This document shows, piece after piece, positions 34,002-42,236 of a stretch of DNA of 64,000 nucleotides. Below the pieces are notes generated by a model. That model saw only the letters and a program-made list of their open reading frames with translations. It made no database searches and had not been told where the DNA came from. The translations under genes and the position numbers were made by a program. This DNA comes from DASUPK01 sp963774305 (GTDB lineage Bacteria > Actinomycetota > Thermoleophilia > Solirubrobacterales > 70-9). The first letter of the stretch is position 1, and each line of letters starts with the position of its first letter. The DNA lies in the NCBI GenBank assembly GCA_963774305.1, contig CAVZEM010000006.1, forward strand, positions 1 through 64,000. The letters are read 5' to 3'.

Positions 34002-35083
34002 GGCTTGCAGGTCGGGGTGGGTGGTGTCTTCGGTGCCCTGTGCTCGAGTCGGGTCGTTGATCGGGAGCCATCTCAACTCTCTTGACGCGGTTTCCCGCGA
34101 TCTGTCCCGGTCGGCTGTCAGGCGCCCTCATCCGCCACTGGGTCGGTTGGCCGCATACCCCAAAGCAATCTCCGCACAGCGGACCACCTCGCCAAACCAG
34201 GCCTAATCACCCCGGCGGCATCAGCCGCTTCTTGCTCCAGCATCAAGACGTCCTGGCCTCTAGATCCTGGCGATCGCTGCTTGCCAACTGTCATCAATAC
34301 CGGCCGACATCCCGCCCGCGACACACAAACAAGCGCAAACCGTCGGCGCTTCTCTACCTCTCGCCCCTCGCAGCCATCGCCCTCGTACCGCCTCGCCTGC
34401 CTAACCCACCTCCTCCGCGCCGCCCCTCGCAACTGCCGAAACCAGGTCAAGCGCATCGACTCCGATCACTCGTAGAGGGAGCGGAGTCGAGGCGCGCAGA
34501 CCCCCGTTTTCCGCATGGGAATGGGGCGGCGCGGGCGCGAAAGTGTCCGCGCCGCGGACACTTTGCGGACACTTCGCGGACACCTTGCGGACACTTTCCG
34601 GCGCCTGTTAGGCATTGCCTTCGGGCGCAGATGCGGTTGGCCGCTTCCTCGAAACACGAGTCCCGAAAGCGGCAACACCTGAGACCGGCAACGATCTCAG
34701 ACAAGAGCATTCAAGATCGCACAGTTGACTGAGGCCAGTTCCGAGATACCGACGAAACCACTCGCAACCGATCAAGGCAGGGACATCTCGATTGCGGTGC
34801 GAGGATCGCTGCCAGCCGCGGCTGTGTCGTCCCGACCTCCATGGCGGAAGCCTACGCGACGTGCCTCGCTTCGCGAATCGGGCGTTGCAGGATTGTCCGC
34901 TTCCCGTGGACTCGGGAGATATATGCGGACATGCGGACTGCACTAGTACGCGCCCTCAGGCATCGGAAGCGGCAGGAGACGGTAGCGATGCACCTTCCGT
35001 CCTTTATCTACGTGGTCGAAATGATCACCGTGCTCGGCGGTACAGCGAATCCAAGAGTTCCGGAGCTGAAGCCCGAGCAGTAC
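34002..35083. other. ORF-free centre of the element
   Basis: About 1.1 kb with no frame that looks coding: the frames present are short or biased to Pro/Arg with no domain. It holds the iterons (34541-34597), further GCGGAC copies near 34926-34940 and an 8-bp inverted repeat at 34457-34489. It may be a replication, transfer or regulatory region, or degraded genes. Confidence 0.5.
34541..34597. repeat. Four 11-bp iterons with an inverted copy
   Basis: GCGGACACTT begins at 34554, 34565, 34576 (one change) and 34587, an exact 11-bp period. An inverted copy AAGTGTCCGC lies at 34541-34550, giving a palindrome at the left edge. The spacing of one helical turn suggests a protein lining one DNA face. 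Two more GCGGAC copies lie at about 34927 and 34935. Confidence 0.85.
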
Positions 35084-35144
35084 GAATCACCTGGTGATTC
35101 CGTTTCCTCCAAGGGCGCGGGAATCCCGCGTTCACCCAGGTGAA
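35084..35144. promoter_or_regulatory. Cluster of three palindromes (operator candidate)
   Basis: GAATCACC-T-GGTGATTC (35084-35100), CGCGGGA-A-TCCCGCG (35116-35130) and TTCACC-CA-GGTGAA (35131-35144). The first and third share the half-site TCACC/GGTGA. They lie 73-133 bp upstream of the 54-aa membrane protein. Confidence 0.5.
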
Positions 35145-35216
35145 TTCAGCGGCCGGGCCTAAGGTCGGGGGCGGAGGCAGTACGTTGGCCTGGACCAACC
35201 AACGGAAGGGATTCGA

Positions 35217-35381
35217 ATGGATACCTGGCTCTGGATTCTCCTTGCGGTGGTGTACATCGGGCTTTTCCTCTGGCTTGGCCTGAGCACGCTCCGCAACGGA
35301 CACGGATGGCTCTTCTTCTTTGGGATTTTCTTCCCGATCCTCTGGATCTTCGGTGCCTTCTCCGGTCCTGCGCGGGCGTAG
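35217..35381 (+). CDS. 54-aa two-helix membrane protein (paralogue)
   Basis: Encodes 54 aa starting MDTWLWILLAVVYIGLFLWL, with the turn STLRNGHGW and second helix nearly identical to the 56-aa protein at 2367-2537. N-terminal residues and the tail (SGPARA) differ, so the shared core is under constraint. It is the only cargo gene of the element without a visible frameshift. AACGGAAGGG upstream is a fair ribosome site. It precedes the SHOCT and DUF2252 remnants. Confidence 0.75.
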   Translation: MDTWLWILLAVVYIGLFLWLGLSTLRNGHGWLFFFGIFFPILWIFGAFSGPARA

Positions 35382-35443
35382 CCCAACTAGCCGCAGATGA
35401 CGCGAAATGGGAACAGAGCAATCGAATCAAGGAGGACTTGAAG

Positions 35444-35741
35444 ATGCCACTAGGAGGAGACAGACGTCAGCGCAGGCGACGCGCCGCCGCGATCGGCGGG
35501 GCCGCTGTGGCCGCCAAGAAGCACCATGACGCGAAGGAAGCGCAGCAGGAGCAGGAGGCAGCAGCTCCACAGCAGGCTGCGCCCGGCGAGCCCGGCCAGG
35601 CGGCCGAGCCCGCCGCGGCAGGCGGACTGACTCTCTGAGGTGATGGAGCAGCTCAAGCAGCTCGGCGAGCTTCACGAGCAGAACGTGCTCTCGGATGAGG
35701 AGTTCGAGCGCGAGAAGGCGAAGCTGCTGGGTTCCAGCTAA
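35444..35741 (+). pseudogene. SHOCT-domain protein, frameshifted
   Basis: The first 64 codons (ATG 35444, strong GGAGGA upstream) give a basic start, a Gln/Ala/Pro-rich linker and AAAGGLTL before a stop at 35638. In the next frame, SEVMEQLKQLGELHEQNVLS and DEEFEREKAKLLG form a typical SHOCT motif ending at 35741. In intact relatives the two parts are continuous, so one base is missing near 35630. SHOCT is a short C-terminal oligomerisation motif. The downstream part could also be read alone as a 32-aa peptide from ATG 35643, which is less likely. Confidence 0.7.
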
Positions 35742-35779
35742 GCGACGGTCATGACGGCTCGAAATCGCTGGCTAGCGAC

Positions 35780-37203
35780 ATGCGAGCCACAGCGACGACG
35801 ATCGCAGCGCACCCGAGCGTGGAGGAGCGCACCGAGCGCGGCCGCCGCACGCGCAAGGAGGTCCCGCGCAGCGCTCACGCGGCATGGGAGCCCGCACCGG
35901 GCCGGCGTGATCCCGTCGACCTGCTCGAGGAGCAGGCGGCCACCGGGTTCCCGAGCTCGTTCCCCTGCGGTACGGGCGGATGCTGGTCTCACCGTTCACG
36001 TTCTATCGAGGGGCGGCCTACCTGATGGCCGCCGACCTCGCGGGGCAGCCGCGCACCGACCTCAACACGCAGCTCTGCGGCGACTCCCACCTCTCGAACT
36101 TCGGCACCTTCGCCGCACCCGATCGGACCCTGGTGTTCGACGTCAACGACTTCGACGAGACGCTGCCCGGTCCGTTCGAGTGGGACCTGAAGCGGCTGGC
36201 GGCGAGCTTCGCGATCGCCGGGCGCGATCGCGGCTTCGCCAAGAAAGCCCGCGCGGTCGTCAACCTCGAGGTCGGCCGCTCATACCGCGAGGCGATGCGG
36301 GGACATGCGGCCGAGCACACCCTCGACACCTGGTACTCGCGCGTCCACGTCGAGGAGATCCTCGCGGGCGCGGCCGAGGTCGGAACGAGGAAGCAGCTCA
36401 GACGTGCCGAGAAGAACATCGCCAAGGCGCGCTCCAAGGACAGCCTCAGGGCCTTCGGCAAGCTGACCGAGGCGGTCAACGGCGACGCTGCAGGATCCGC
36501 AACGACCCGCCGGTGATCGTCCCGATCCACGAACTCTTCGACGCCGAGCAGCATCGGGCCCTGGACGAGGCACTCCAGACCCTGATCCGCTCCTACCGCG
36601 CGACGCTGCCCGGCGACCGCCGGCAACTGCTCGAGCGCTTCCGCTACGTCGATGCCGCCCGCAAGGTCGTCGGGGTGGGCAGCGTCGGAACGCGCGCCTG
36701 GATCATGCTTCTGCTCGGCCGCGACAACGCCGATCCGCTGTTTCTGCAGTTCAAGGAGGCGGAGGCATCGGTGCTCGAGCCCTTCCTCGGCGCGAGCGAA
36801 CACGAGCAGCACGGTCAGCGCGTCGTCGAGGGCCAGCGGCTGATGCAGGCTGCCGGCGACATCATGCTCGGCTGGGTGCGTACCGATGACGTCGACGGCG
36901 TCCAGCGCGACTACTACGTGCGCCAGCTCTGGGATGCGAAGGGCTCGGCGCTGGTCGAAATGATGAACCCGACCGCGCTCGCCTACTACGCCGCGCGTCT
37001 GCGGCCGGACCTTGGCTCGCGCCCACGCTCGGGCCGGCGACTGCGTCGCGATCGCCGCCTACCTCGGCCGCGGCGACCGCTTCGACCGCGCCCTGGCGGA
37101 GTTCGCGGAGGCCTATGCCGACCAGAACGAGAGTGACTACGCGGCGGTCGTCGCAGCCGTCGAATCGGGCCGGATCACGGCCGAGACCGAGGTGGACCGA
37201 TGA
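35780..37203 (+). pseudogene. DUF2252 gene, three frameshifts
   Basis: Second DUF2252 copy. Segments in turn: RRDPVDLLEEQAATG (to ~35945), then YGRMLVSPFTFYRGAAYLMA, GDSHLSNFGTF and FDETLPGPFEWDLKRLAAS (to ~36497), then NDPPVIVPIHELFD and VVGVGSVGTRAWIMLLLGRD (to ~37000), then LARAHARAGDCVAIAAYLG to the stop at 37203. Each break needs a one-base change. Aligned to the intact copy at 757-2211, all conserved motifs are present, so the gene was lost recently or the sequence contains errors. Confidence 0.88.
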
Positions 37204-38542
37204 ACAAGGCCCGGTGGGCGGCAATCCTGGCGCTCGGACTTGGCGGGCTGGTCGCTCGTCGTCGCCGCCTACTCCACGATCACCGAGTTCCCGCGCGGAC
37301 TGATCGTGGCTGCGCTGCTGATCGGCGCCGCGGTCGCGGGATGGTACGGGCTGATCCGTCGCGGCATCGCACGGGTCGCCGGCCTGGGCTGCGCGGCGCT
37401 GTTCGTGCTCGCCTGCGTCATCATCGTCATCCTCGACGGCGGCGTGCCGGAGGCGATCCTGGTCGGGGCGGCGGCGTTCGGCGCCATCGCCGCCGCCAAG
37501 GCCGCCGTCTCCATCCACGTCCCCCTCGCCGACGCCGTGCCGCCGGCGCACCCAGTGCTCTTCTTCAACCCGAAGTCGGGGGAGGCAAGGCCGAGAGGTT
37601 CAAGCTCGCGGACGAGGCGCGAGCGCGTGGAATCGAGCCGATCGAGCTCACCCGCGGCGCAGACCTCGAGCAGCTCGTGCGCGACGCGGTCGCCGACGGC
37701 GCCGACGGGCTGGCGATGGCCGGCGGCGACGGCTCGCAGGCGATCGTTGCCGCAATCGCCTCCGAGCTCGATCTGCCATATGCATGCATCCCCGCCGGGA
37801 CCCGAAATCACTTCGCTCTCGACCTCGGCGTCGATCGCGACGACGTCGTCGGCGCGCTCGACTCATTCGTCGACGGCGGTGAGCGCCGGGTCGACCTCGC
37901 AGAGGTGAACGGCCAGGTGTTCGTCAACAACGTCTCGCTCGGCCTCTACGCGGAGGCGGTCCAACGCGAGGGCTATCGGGAGGCGAAGCTGCGGACGATC
38001 CTCGACACGCTGCCCGACGCGCTCGGACCCGAGGGTGACGGGCTCGACCTGCAATGGACCGGGCCGGCGGCCATGAGCACTCATCGGGGGCGGCGATCCT
38101 GGTTTCCAACAACCGCTACCGGCTCGGCAAGGCGGTCGGGTCCGGCACCCGGCCACGCATCGATGACGGAGTGCTCGGGATCACAATCGCCGCCGAGCCC
38201 AGCGGACACAAGGACGGTGGACGGCTCCTGCAAAGACCTTGGCGTGAGTGGTCGGCGCCCGAGTTCGAGGTCCGCGCCGAAGGCCCGATCGCCGCCGGCA
38301 TCGATGGCGAGGCGCTCTCTCTCCAGGCCCCGCTTCGCTTCCGCATCCGGCCCTCCGTCCTGCGGGCGCGGATCGCACGCCAACACCCCGGTGCCTCGCC
38401 CTCGGCCGCGATTCCCGAAGGCATCGGAGACGGAATCCGCACCCTGCTGCGGCGCGCCGCCGGCCGCGAGACCACGGGTGCCGCTGCCCCCGATTCCGGT
38501 CACACCAATTCGGGCGTGAACGGGGCTCCCAACCGCGACTGA
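37200..38542 (+). pseudogene. Diacylglycerol kinase-type lipid kinase, three frameshifts
   Basis: Starts ATG 37200, overlapping the DUF2252 stop by 4 bp (ATGA). N-terminal membrane helices (LIVAALLIGAAVAGWYGL, LGCAALFVLACVIIVILDGG) precede a DAGK catalytic domain: PVLFFNPKSG near 37560, GADGLAMAGGDGSQAIVAA, ACIPAGTRNHFALDLGVD, then LVSNNRYRLG. Frame changes fall near 37245, 37580 and 38070. The family phosphorylates lipids such as diacylglycerol. The membrane-anchored form is unlike the usual soluble DgkB. Translation coupling suggests it was one operon with DUF2252. Confidence 0.83.
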
Positions 38543-38582
38543 CAAGGAGCAGAGAGGCCTTCTGGCTAGAGCCGGGGCTGTG

Positions 38583-38615
38583 GTGCCAGAGTCGTGCCAG
38601 AGTGGTGCCAGAGTC
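38583..38615 (+). repeat. Arm-like repeats, right end
   Basis: GTGCCAGAGTC at 38583, GTGCCAGAGTG at 38594 and GTGCCAGAGTC at 38605: three direct copies with an exact 11-bp period, matching the two copies at the left end. Confidence 0.75.
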
Positions 38616-38686
38616 AGACCGGTTACAACCGGGTCTAATCGGCCGAATTCGTGCCTGGGAACCCCCTCCCCTGGGCATGCGCGAGT

Positions 38687-38708
38687 TCTCTCCTCCCTGT
38701 AGTACCCC
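38687..38708 (+). repeat. Right attachment repeat (attR core)
   Basis: Identical 22-bp copy of 32258-32279, 145 bp after the lipid-kinase remnant. Confidence 0.75.
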
Positions 38709-38709
38709 T

Positions 38710-38741
38710 GAAACGGCCCTCTTCGGAGGGTCGTTTCGTTT
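38710..38741 (+). terminator. Terminator after right repeat
   Basis: GAAACGGCCCTC and GAGGGTCGTTTC pair (one G-T) around TTCG, followed by GTTT. Probably the original host terminator of the 31864 gene, displaced by the insertion. Confidence 0.7.
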
Positions 38742-38928
38742 GCACGATTAGCAGGGCTTTCAGCGGTTACGGTCGATCGGACCTGACCGCGATCTAGGCG
38801 GCGGTTCCCGCGTCCAGCAGGCATGGCTCCGTGTTCCTACTCCGACCGCAGCCGGTGGAGAACACGGATGGCGGCGCGAGCACGAGATGCGACCGTGTCC
38901 ATGTGAACTTGATTCAAGGGAGGAAACA

Positions 38929-38967
38929 ATGAGGCACTCCCTATTGGCGAGTAGGAGAAGCTGGTGA
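38929..38967 (+). CDS. 12-aa upstream reading frame (MRHSLLASRRSW)
   Basis: ATG at 38929 preceded by AAGGGAGGAAACA, one of the best ribosome sites in the window. The 12-codon frame ends with TGA overlapping the GTG of the acyltransferase (GTGA, 38964-38967), so the two would be translationally coupled. It could be a regulatory leader. Alternatively it is the true acyltransferase start separated by a one-base frameshift. Confidence 0.45.
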   Translation: MRHSLLASRRSW

Positions 38968-39959
38968 GGGAGATCTTCAGCCAGGCGCTCGGCGCCACCC
39001 GCGCAACGGCCTCGGTAATGGCCCGGGACCTGCTCGGCTCCCGCGCCGAGGACCCGCTGGCCGAGCGCGACCCGCGGTTTATCCGCCAAACCCTGCCAGC
39101 CTATAGCCGCGCGGCGCAACTCTACTTCCGTCCCAAGGTGCGCGGTCTTGAGCAGATCCCGGCCAAGGGGCCGGTGCTTCTTGTCGGCAACCACTCGGGC
39201 GGCACGCTGATCGCCGACACCTTCGCCTTCGCCTACGGCTTCTACAACTACTTCGGCCCCAACCGGCTGTTCCACCAGCTCGCCCACGACCTCGTCTTCC
39301 GCGTGCCGGGTCTCGCCATGCTGCGCCGGTACGGGACGATCCCGGCCAATCACGAAAACGCGATGACGGCGCTGGGGAAGGGCGCTGCGCTTCTGGTCTA
39401 TCCGGGCGGGGACCACGAGACCTACCGCCCCTCTTGGCACTCGGGGGAAATCGACTTCGGACATCGCAGCGGCTTCGTCCGCCTCGCGCTTGCGGCTGAC
39501 GTGCCGATCGTCCCCGTAGTGGCGATCGGCGGCCAGGAGACCGCCCTCTTCCTGACCCGCGGCGAGCGGCTTTCTCACCTCCTTGCCCTCGACAGGCTGC
39601 TGCGGCTAAAGGTCGTGCCGATCCAAATCGCACCTCCTTTCGGCGTGACGGTGCTGGACCTGCCGGGCCGCATCCCGCTGCCCTCTCAGATCACGGTCCA
39701 GGTCCTGCCCAGGATCGACCTGCGCCGCCGATTTGGCCCCCAGCCCCACGAGGAGGCGGTCTACAACGCGGTCACGATGATGATGCAGGAGGCGCTCGAC
39801 GAACTCTCGGCCGAGCGCGAGCTGCCGGTCGTCGGAACGCTCGGTTCGCGGCACGAGACGAGCGAAGTCGTCGAGGAGCTGGAGCACGGCGGTCTCGAGC
39901 GCGACGTCGAGGCCGCGATCGAGGCCGACGAAGTCAAGAAGCGGGGTGGGCAGATATAG
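38964..39959 (+). CDS. PlsC-type lysophospholipid acyltransferase
   Basis: 331 aa from GTG 38964. LLVGNHSGGTLIADTFAFAY near residue 75 is the acyltransferase motif I (NH...D, in the NHSGG form found in this subgroup); ALLVYPGGDHETYRPSWH near 150 corresponds to motif III (EGTR-like, here PGG) and VPIVPVVAIGGQE near 178 to motif IV. It would acylate lysophospholipid or glycerol phosphate at the membrane. AGGAGAAGCTG upstream serves as ribosome site. First host gene right of the mobile element. Confidence 0.82.
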   Translation: MREIFSQALGATRATASVMARDLLGSRAEDPLAERDPRFIRQTLPAYSRAAQLYFRPKVRGLEQIPAKGPVLLVGNHSGGTLIADTFAFAYGFYNYFGPNRLFHQLAHDLVFRVPGLAMLRRYGTIPANHENAMTALGKGAALLVYPGGDHETYRPSWHSGEIDFGHRSGFVRLALAADVPIVPVVAIGGQETALFLTRGERLSHLLALDRLLRLKVVPIQIAPPFGVTVLDLPGRIPLPSQITVQVLPRIDLRRRFGPQPHEEAVYNAVTMMMQEALDELSAERELPVVGTLGSRHETSEVVEELEHGGLERDVEAAIEADEVKKRGGQI

Positions 39960-40018
39960 AGGCGGCCGCGCAGTGTGTCGCTTTGCACAGAGATGAGCCT
40001 CTTGGACTGGCGCTCGCT

Positions 40019-40783
40019 TCAGCGCCGTTCGTCGCGGAACATCGCGAGCGCGTGCGCCCCCGCGGGGTGCGCGCGAAAGTCCCGCACGACCGCCGCCATT
40101 GCCACCGGCAGCTCCTCGGGTTGCGGCAGGGGCACCCCGTACTCGGGCGGCATCAAGACAGACGCCGCCAGCGCGGCGAACGTCAGGTCGGCGGCCGTGA
40201 ACCGATCGCCGCAGAGATATGGCCGGCCGTCGCTGAGCCGCTTTGCAACGGTGTCGAAGATCATCCGCACCTGGGCCTGGGACTGGGCCGCCGTCGCCGC
40301 CGTGATGTCGAGGAAGCGATCGATCACCCGTGCGACCGCCGGATAGGCCAGCGGCAGCGCCCGGCGCTCCCAGGTGGGGACGCCGGTACACCCGTAGGCG
40401 ATCGCGAGATCGCGACGTCCGCGCATTTCGTTGTACATCCACCGTCGTCCATGGGGTCCGAGGTTGGTGTCGAAGTCGCGTTGCAGCGCTCGAACCTCTG
40501 CGGCGCCGCTCGGATCGTCCGGGTAGAGCCGCTGACCCGGCGGCGCATTGGCGTCGGCCTCGTCAACGATGTCGGCCGAGTCGGCCAGCACCCGATCGCC
40601 GCAGACGAGCACCGGGACGGTCGTCCCACCCCCCGCTCGCCGCACAGCAAGCCAGTGGATGAGCTGCAGGTGCGCCTGCTCCCGATAGCGGACGCCCACG
40701 CGATCCAGCGCCCAGCGAGCCTTTTCGCAGTAGTGGCTGATCGGAATCGTGATCAGGACGCATGGCTGGGCGGATGAGCTCAT
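40019..40783 (-). CDS. Glutathione S-transferase-like protein
   Basis: 254 aa. N-terminal thioredoxin-like half with ITIPISHYCEKARWALDRVG, the GST-N pattern in which Ser/Cys sits before the first helix, TVPVLVCGDRVLADSADIVD near residue 55, and a helical C-terminal half with LCGDRFTAADLTFAAL near 205 (the GST N-cap motif). Actinobacteria usually lack glutathione, so the thiol partner is unclear. Single gene. Confidence 0.8.
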   Translation of the reverse strand: MSSSAQPCVLITIPISHYCEKARWALDRVGVRYREQAHLQLIHWLAVRRAGGGTTVPVLVCGDRVLADSADIVDEADANAPPGQRLYPDDPSGAAEVRALQRDFDTNLGPHGRRWMYNEMRGRRDLAIAYGCTGVPTWERRALPLAYPAVARVIDRFLDITAATAAQSQAQVRMIFDTVAKRLSDGRPYLCGDRFTAADLTFAALAASVLMPPEYGVPLPQPEELPVAMAAVVRDFRAHPAGAHALAMFRDERR

Positions 40784-40981
40784 TTGGACTTAGATCATCC
40801 TCACTCCCGATCAGGAGCGGGCGTCTACAAGACGGATCAGAGCCTTCCAAGGCTCTCTGGACTCGCGGCCGCCTTCCATGCGGACGAGCGGCGCAATCGA
40901 CGCGCGAAGTGCGCTTCCAGCTTCGCGTGAGAGCGGAAGTCTCGGCTGCCGCTGCGAGGACCCCCGAGAGCGCCACTTTGA

Positions 40982-41006
40982 ACGAGAAGCGGCGCTTCGC
41001 ATGGAA
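40982..41006 (+). repeat. 25-bp intergenic repeat, copy 1
   Basis: Sequence ACGAGAAGCGGCGCTTCGCA then TGGAA, identical to 43812-43836. Its core AAGCGGCGCTT is nearly self-complementary. A related shorter form, ACGAGAAGCGGCG, is at 42087-42099. Confidence 0.8.
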
Positions 41007-41035
41007 AGCAGGAGACCGAGCCGGGGGCTTCTCTC

Positions 41036-41063
41036 TTGACGCCCACTCAGCTGGGAATAGAGT
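41036..41063 (+). promoter_or_regulatory. Sigma-70-like promoter
   Basis: TTGACG (41036-41041), 16-bp spacer, TAGAGT (41058-41063), 35 bp upstream of the 41098 start. Fair match to consensus. Confidence 0.5.
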
Positions 41064-41097
41064 CAGGTGATCGAGTTCAATCGGAGAGGAGCGCGCC

Positions 41098-41400
41098 ATG
41101 TATGCACGGATAGCGACGTTCGAGGGCGAGCCAGATGGCGTTGAACAGGCGATCGAGGCGGCCCGCGGCCAGGCCGAGGCCAATTGGGAATCGCCGCCCG
41201 AAGGGCTGGAGGTCGTGAAAGAGCTGTGGATGCTTGTCGACCGCGAGGGACGAAAGGGTCTCGGCATCACGATCTACGAGACGGAGGAGGATCTACGCCG
41301 GGCCGACGACGCACTTAACGCGATGTCGCCTCCGGATGCCGGTGGGCGCCGAACGGGCGTGAGCGTCTACGAGGTGGAATTGCATAAGGAGCGCAGCTAG
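41098..41400 (+). CDS. Small ABM-like protein (paralogue of 21207)
   Basis: 100 aa. MYARIATFEGEPDGVEQAIE at the start and ITIYETEEDLRRADDALNAM near residue 60, the same pattern as the 94-aa protein at 21207-21491; the rest is more divergent. Ferredoxin-like alpha/beta fold, probably a dimer. Good ribosome site GGAGAGGAGC before the ATG and a promoter candidate 35 bp upstream. Function unknown; related proteins are often annotated as monooxygenase-like without evidence. Confidence 0.72.
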   Translation: MYARIATFEGEPDGVEQAIEAARGQAEANWESPPEGLEVVKELWMLVDREGRKGLGITIYETEEDLRRADDALNAMSPPDAGGRRTGVSVYEVELHKERS

Positions 41401-41620
41401 CTTCGAGGTTTGGCTCGTGCGGTACCGGCGGCAACCCATCGAGGATCGAAGCGACGAGAGCAGAGCCGTCGCCGTTCTTTTCCTTGCGCATGGTTAGCCC
41501 TCACGAGGTGCATCCGGATTGTGTGTCCGCAGGCAACCGGCGGTTGCCCGATTTGCGGGAGGTCCTTACGAACCCTCCCTCTGGCCCCTGTCGGCTACGG
41601 TGGCCGCCAGAGGATCCAGG

Positions 41621-41899
41621 GTGTCTGACTTGGAGATCTTTCTCGCAGTGGCCGGCGGCGGTGTGCTGCTCATTGGTCTCGCTCGGCTGATCAGCCCGGA
41701 CCGCTTCATTGATGAGAGTTGGAACTTTCATCGGCCAAGGGGATCTCGGGGCGTGCTTGCCACGGTGATCGGCGTTCTGGGTTGGCTCGCTCTGATCATT
41801 GGAGTGCAGTGTGCGATCGGCATTGCAACGAGCGGCTTCGGCTTTCATGGCCCCGGCGGTCATGGCCTCGGCGGTCATGGCTTCGCTTCTCATAAGTGA
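41621..41899 (+). CDS. Two-helix membrane protein with His/Gly tail
   Basis: 92 aa from GTG 41621. Helix 1 LEIFLAVAGGGVLLIGLARL, a polar loop SPDRFIDESWNFHRPRGSRG, helix 2 VLATVIGVLGWLALIIGVQC, then the tail FGFHGPGGHGLGGHGFASHK. The tail has four His in a Gly-rich context and could bind a metal. The upstream ATG at 41519 would add a polar leader and is less likely. No family recognised. Confidence 0.6.
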   Translation: MSDLEIFLAVAGGGVLLIGLARLISPDRFIDESWNFHRPRGSRGVLATVIGVLGWLALIIGVQCAIGIATSGFGFHGPGGHGLGGHGFASHK

Positions 41900-42236
41900 G
41901 TTACTCAAAGCCAACTTCCGCCGGCGCGCGCAGCGAAGCAACCGGCAGTTGCTGGAACGGGCAGCCCTGGGTCGGCACCCTCCCCTACCCCGCGGGATAC
42001 TGCATGGGCGAAACCGGATACCCCCTTCGCGTGAAGGCAGCCGCTGAAGTGACCACCGGTCATCAACTGAAAAAGCGCCGCTTTGGACGAGAAGCGGCGG
42101 TTTGCCGAATCACACTCCTAAGCCTCGGGCGATGAGGTCTGCCGAGGATTCCCCGGTTTTCATTGCGCTGAGCTATCCGGCGGTCTGCGAGACCCGCTCC
42201 CGCCATCGCGACCCTCCCCCCGGTAAATTGACCGCA
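41900..42236. other. Intergenic region with repeat and hairpin
   Basis: No convincing gene. It contains copy 1 of a 30-bp repeat (41974-42003) and a hairpin at 42071-42103 whose right arm, GAAGCGGCGGTTT, is related to the 25-bp repeat family. Confidence 0.5.
41974..42003 (+). repeat. 30-bp intergenic repeat, copy 1
   Basis: GGCACCCTCCCCTACCCCGC followed by GGGATACTGC. It matches 42590-42619 with one difference (C to G at position 16). Confidence 0.85.

Larger units (their letters stand above)
32258..38708. mobile_element. Integrated element, tyrosine-integrase type, decayed
   Basis: Bounded by a perfect 22-bp direct repeat (32258-32279 and 38687-38708). The left end carries a tyrosine integrase and an excisionase-like gene, both on the minus strand. 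Arm-like repeats of the 11-mer GTGCCAGAGTC lie just inside each end, in the same orientation. A central ORF-free region holds iterons. Cargo at the right: 54-aa membrane protein, SHOCT protein, DUF2252, lipid kinase. The integrase and the three larger cargo genes are frameshifted. Boundaries are inferred from the repeat and have not been tested against an empty site. Confidence 0.75.
38543..38928. other. Intergenic region at element right end
   Basis: No gene. It holds the arm-like repeats, the right attachment repeat, a terminator, and an upstream region for the 12-aa reading frame and the acyltransferase. Confidence 0.6.
40784..41097. other. Intergenic region with short repeats
   Basis: No gene. 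It contains TTCCATGCGGACGAGCGGCG (from 40874) and the 25-bp repeat at 40982-41006, whose half-sites AAGCGGCGCTT and TTCCATGCG resemble each other in inverted form, then the promoter of the 41098 gene. Confidence 0.5.

Noticed and set aside
34082..34732. 216-aa frame in the centre of the element
   Set aside because: Pro/Arg/His-rich with no domain, and the iterons lie inside it; not supported as coding.
37240..37908. 222-aa separate membrane protein
   Set aside because: Its second half is a shadow; the true continuation is the lipid-kinase domain in the next frame, so it is treated as one frameshifted gene.
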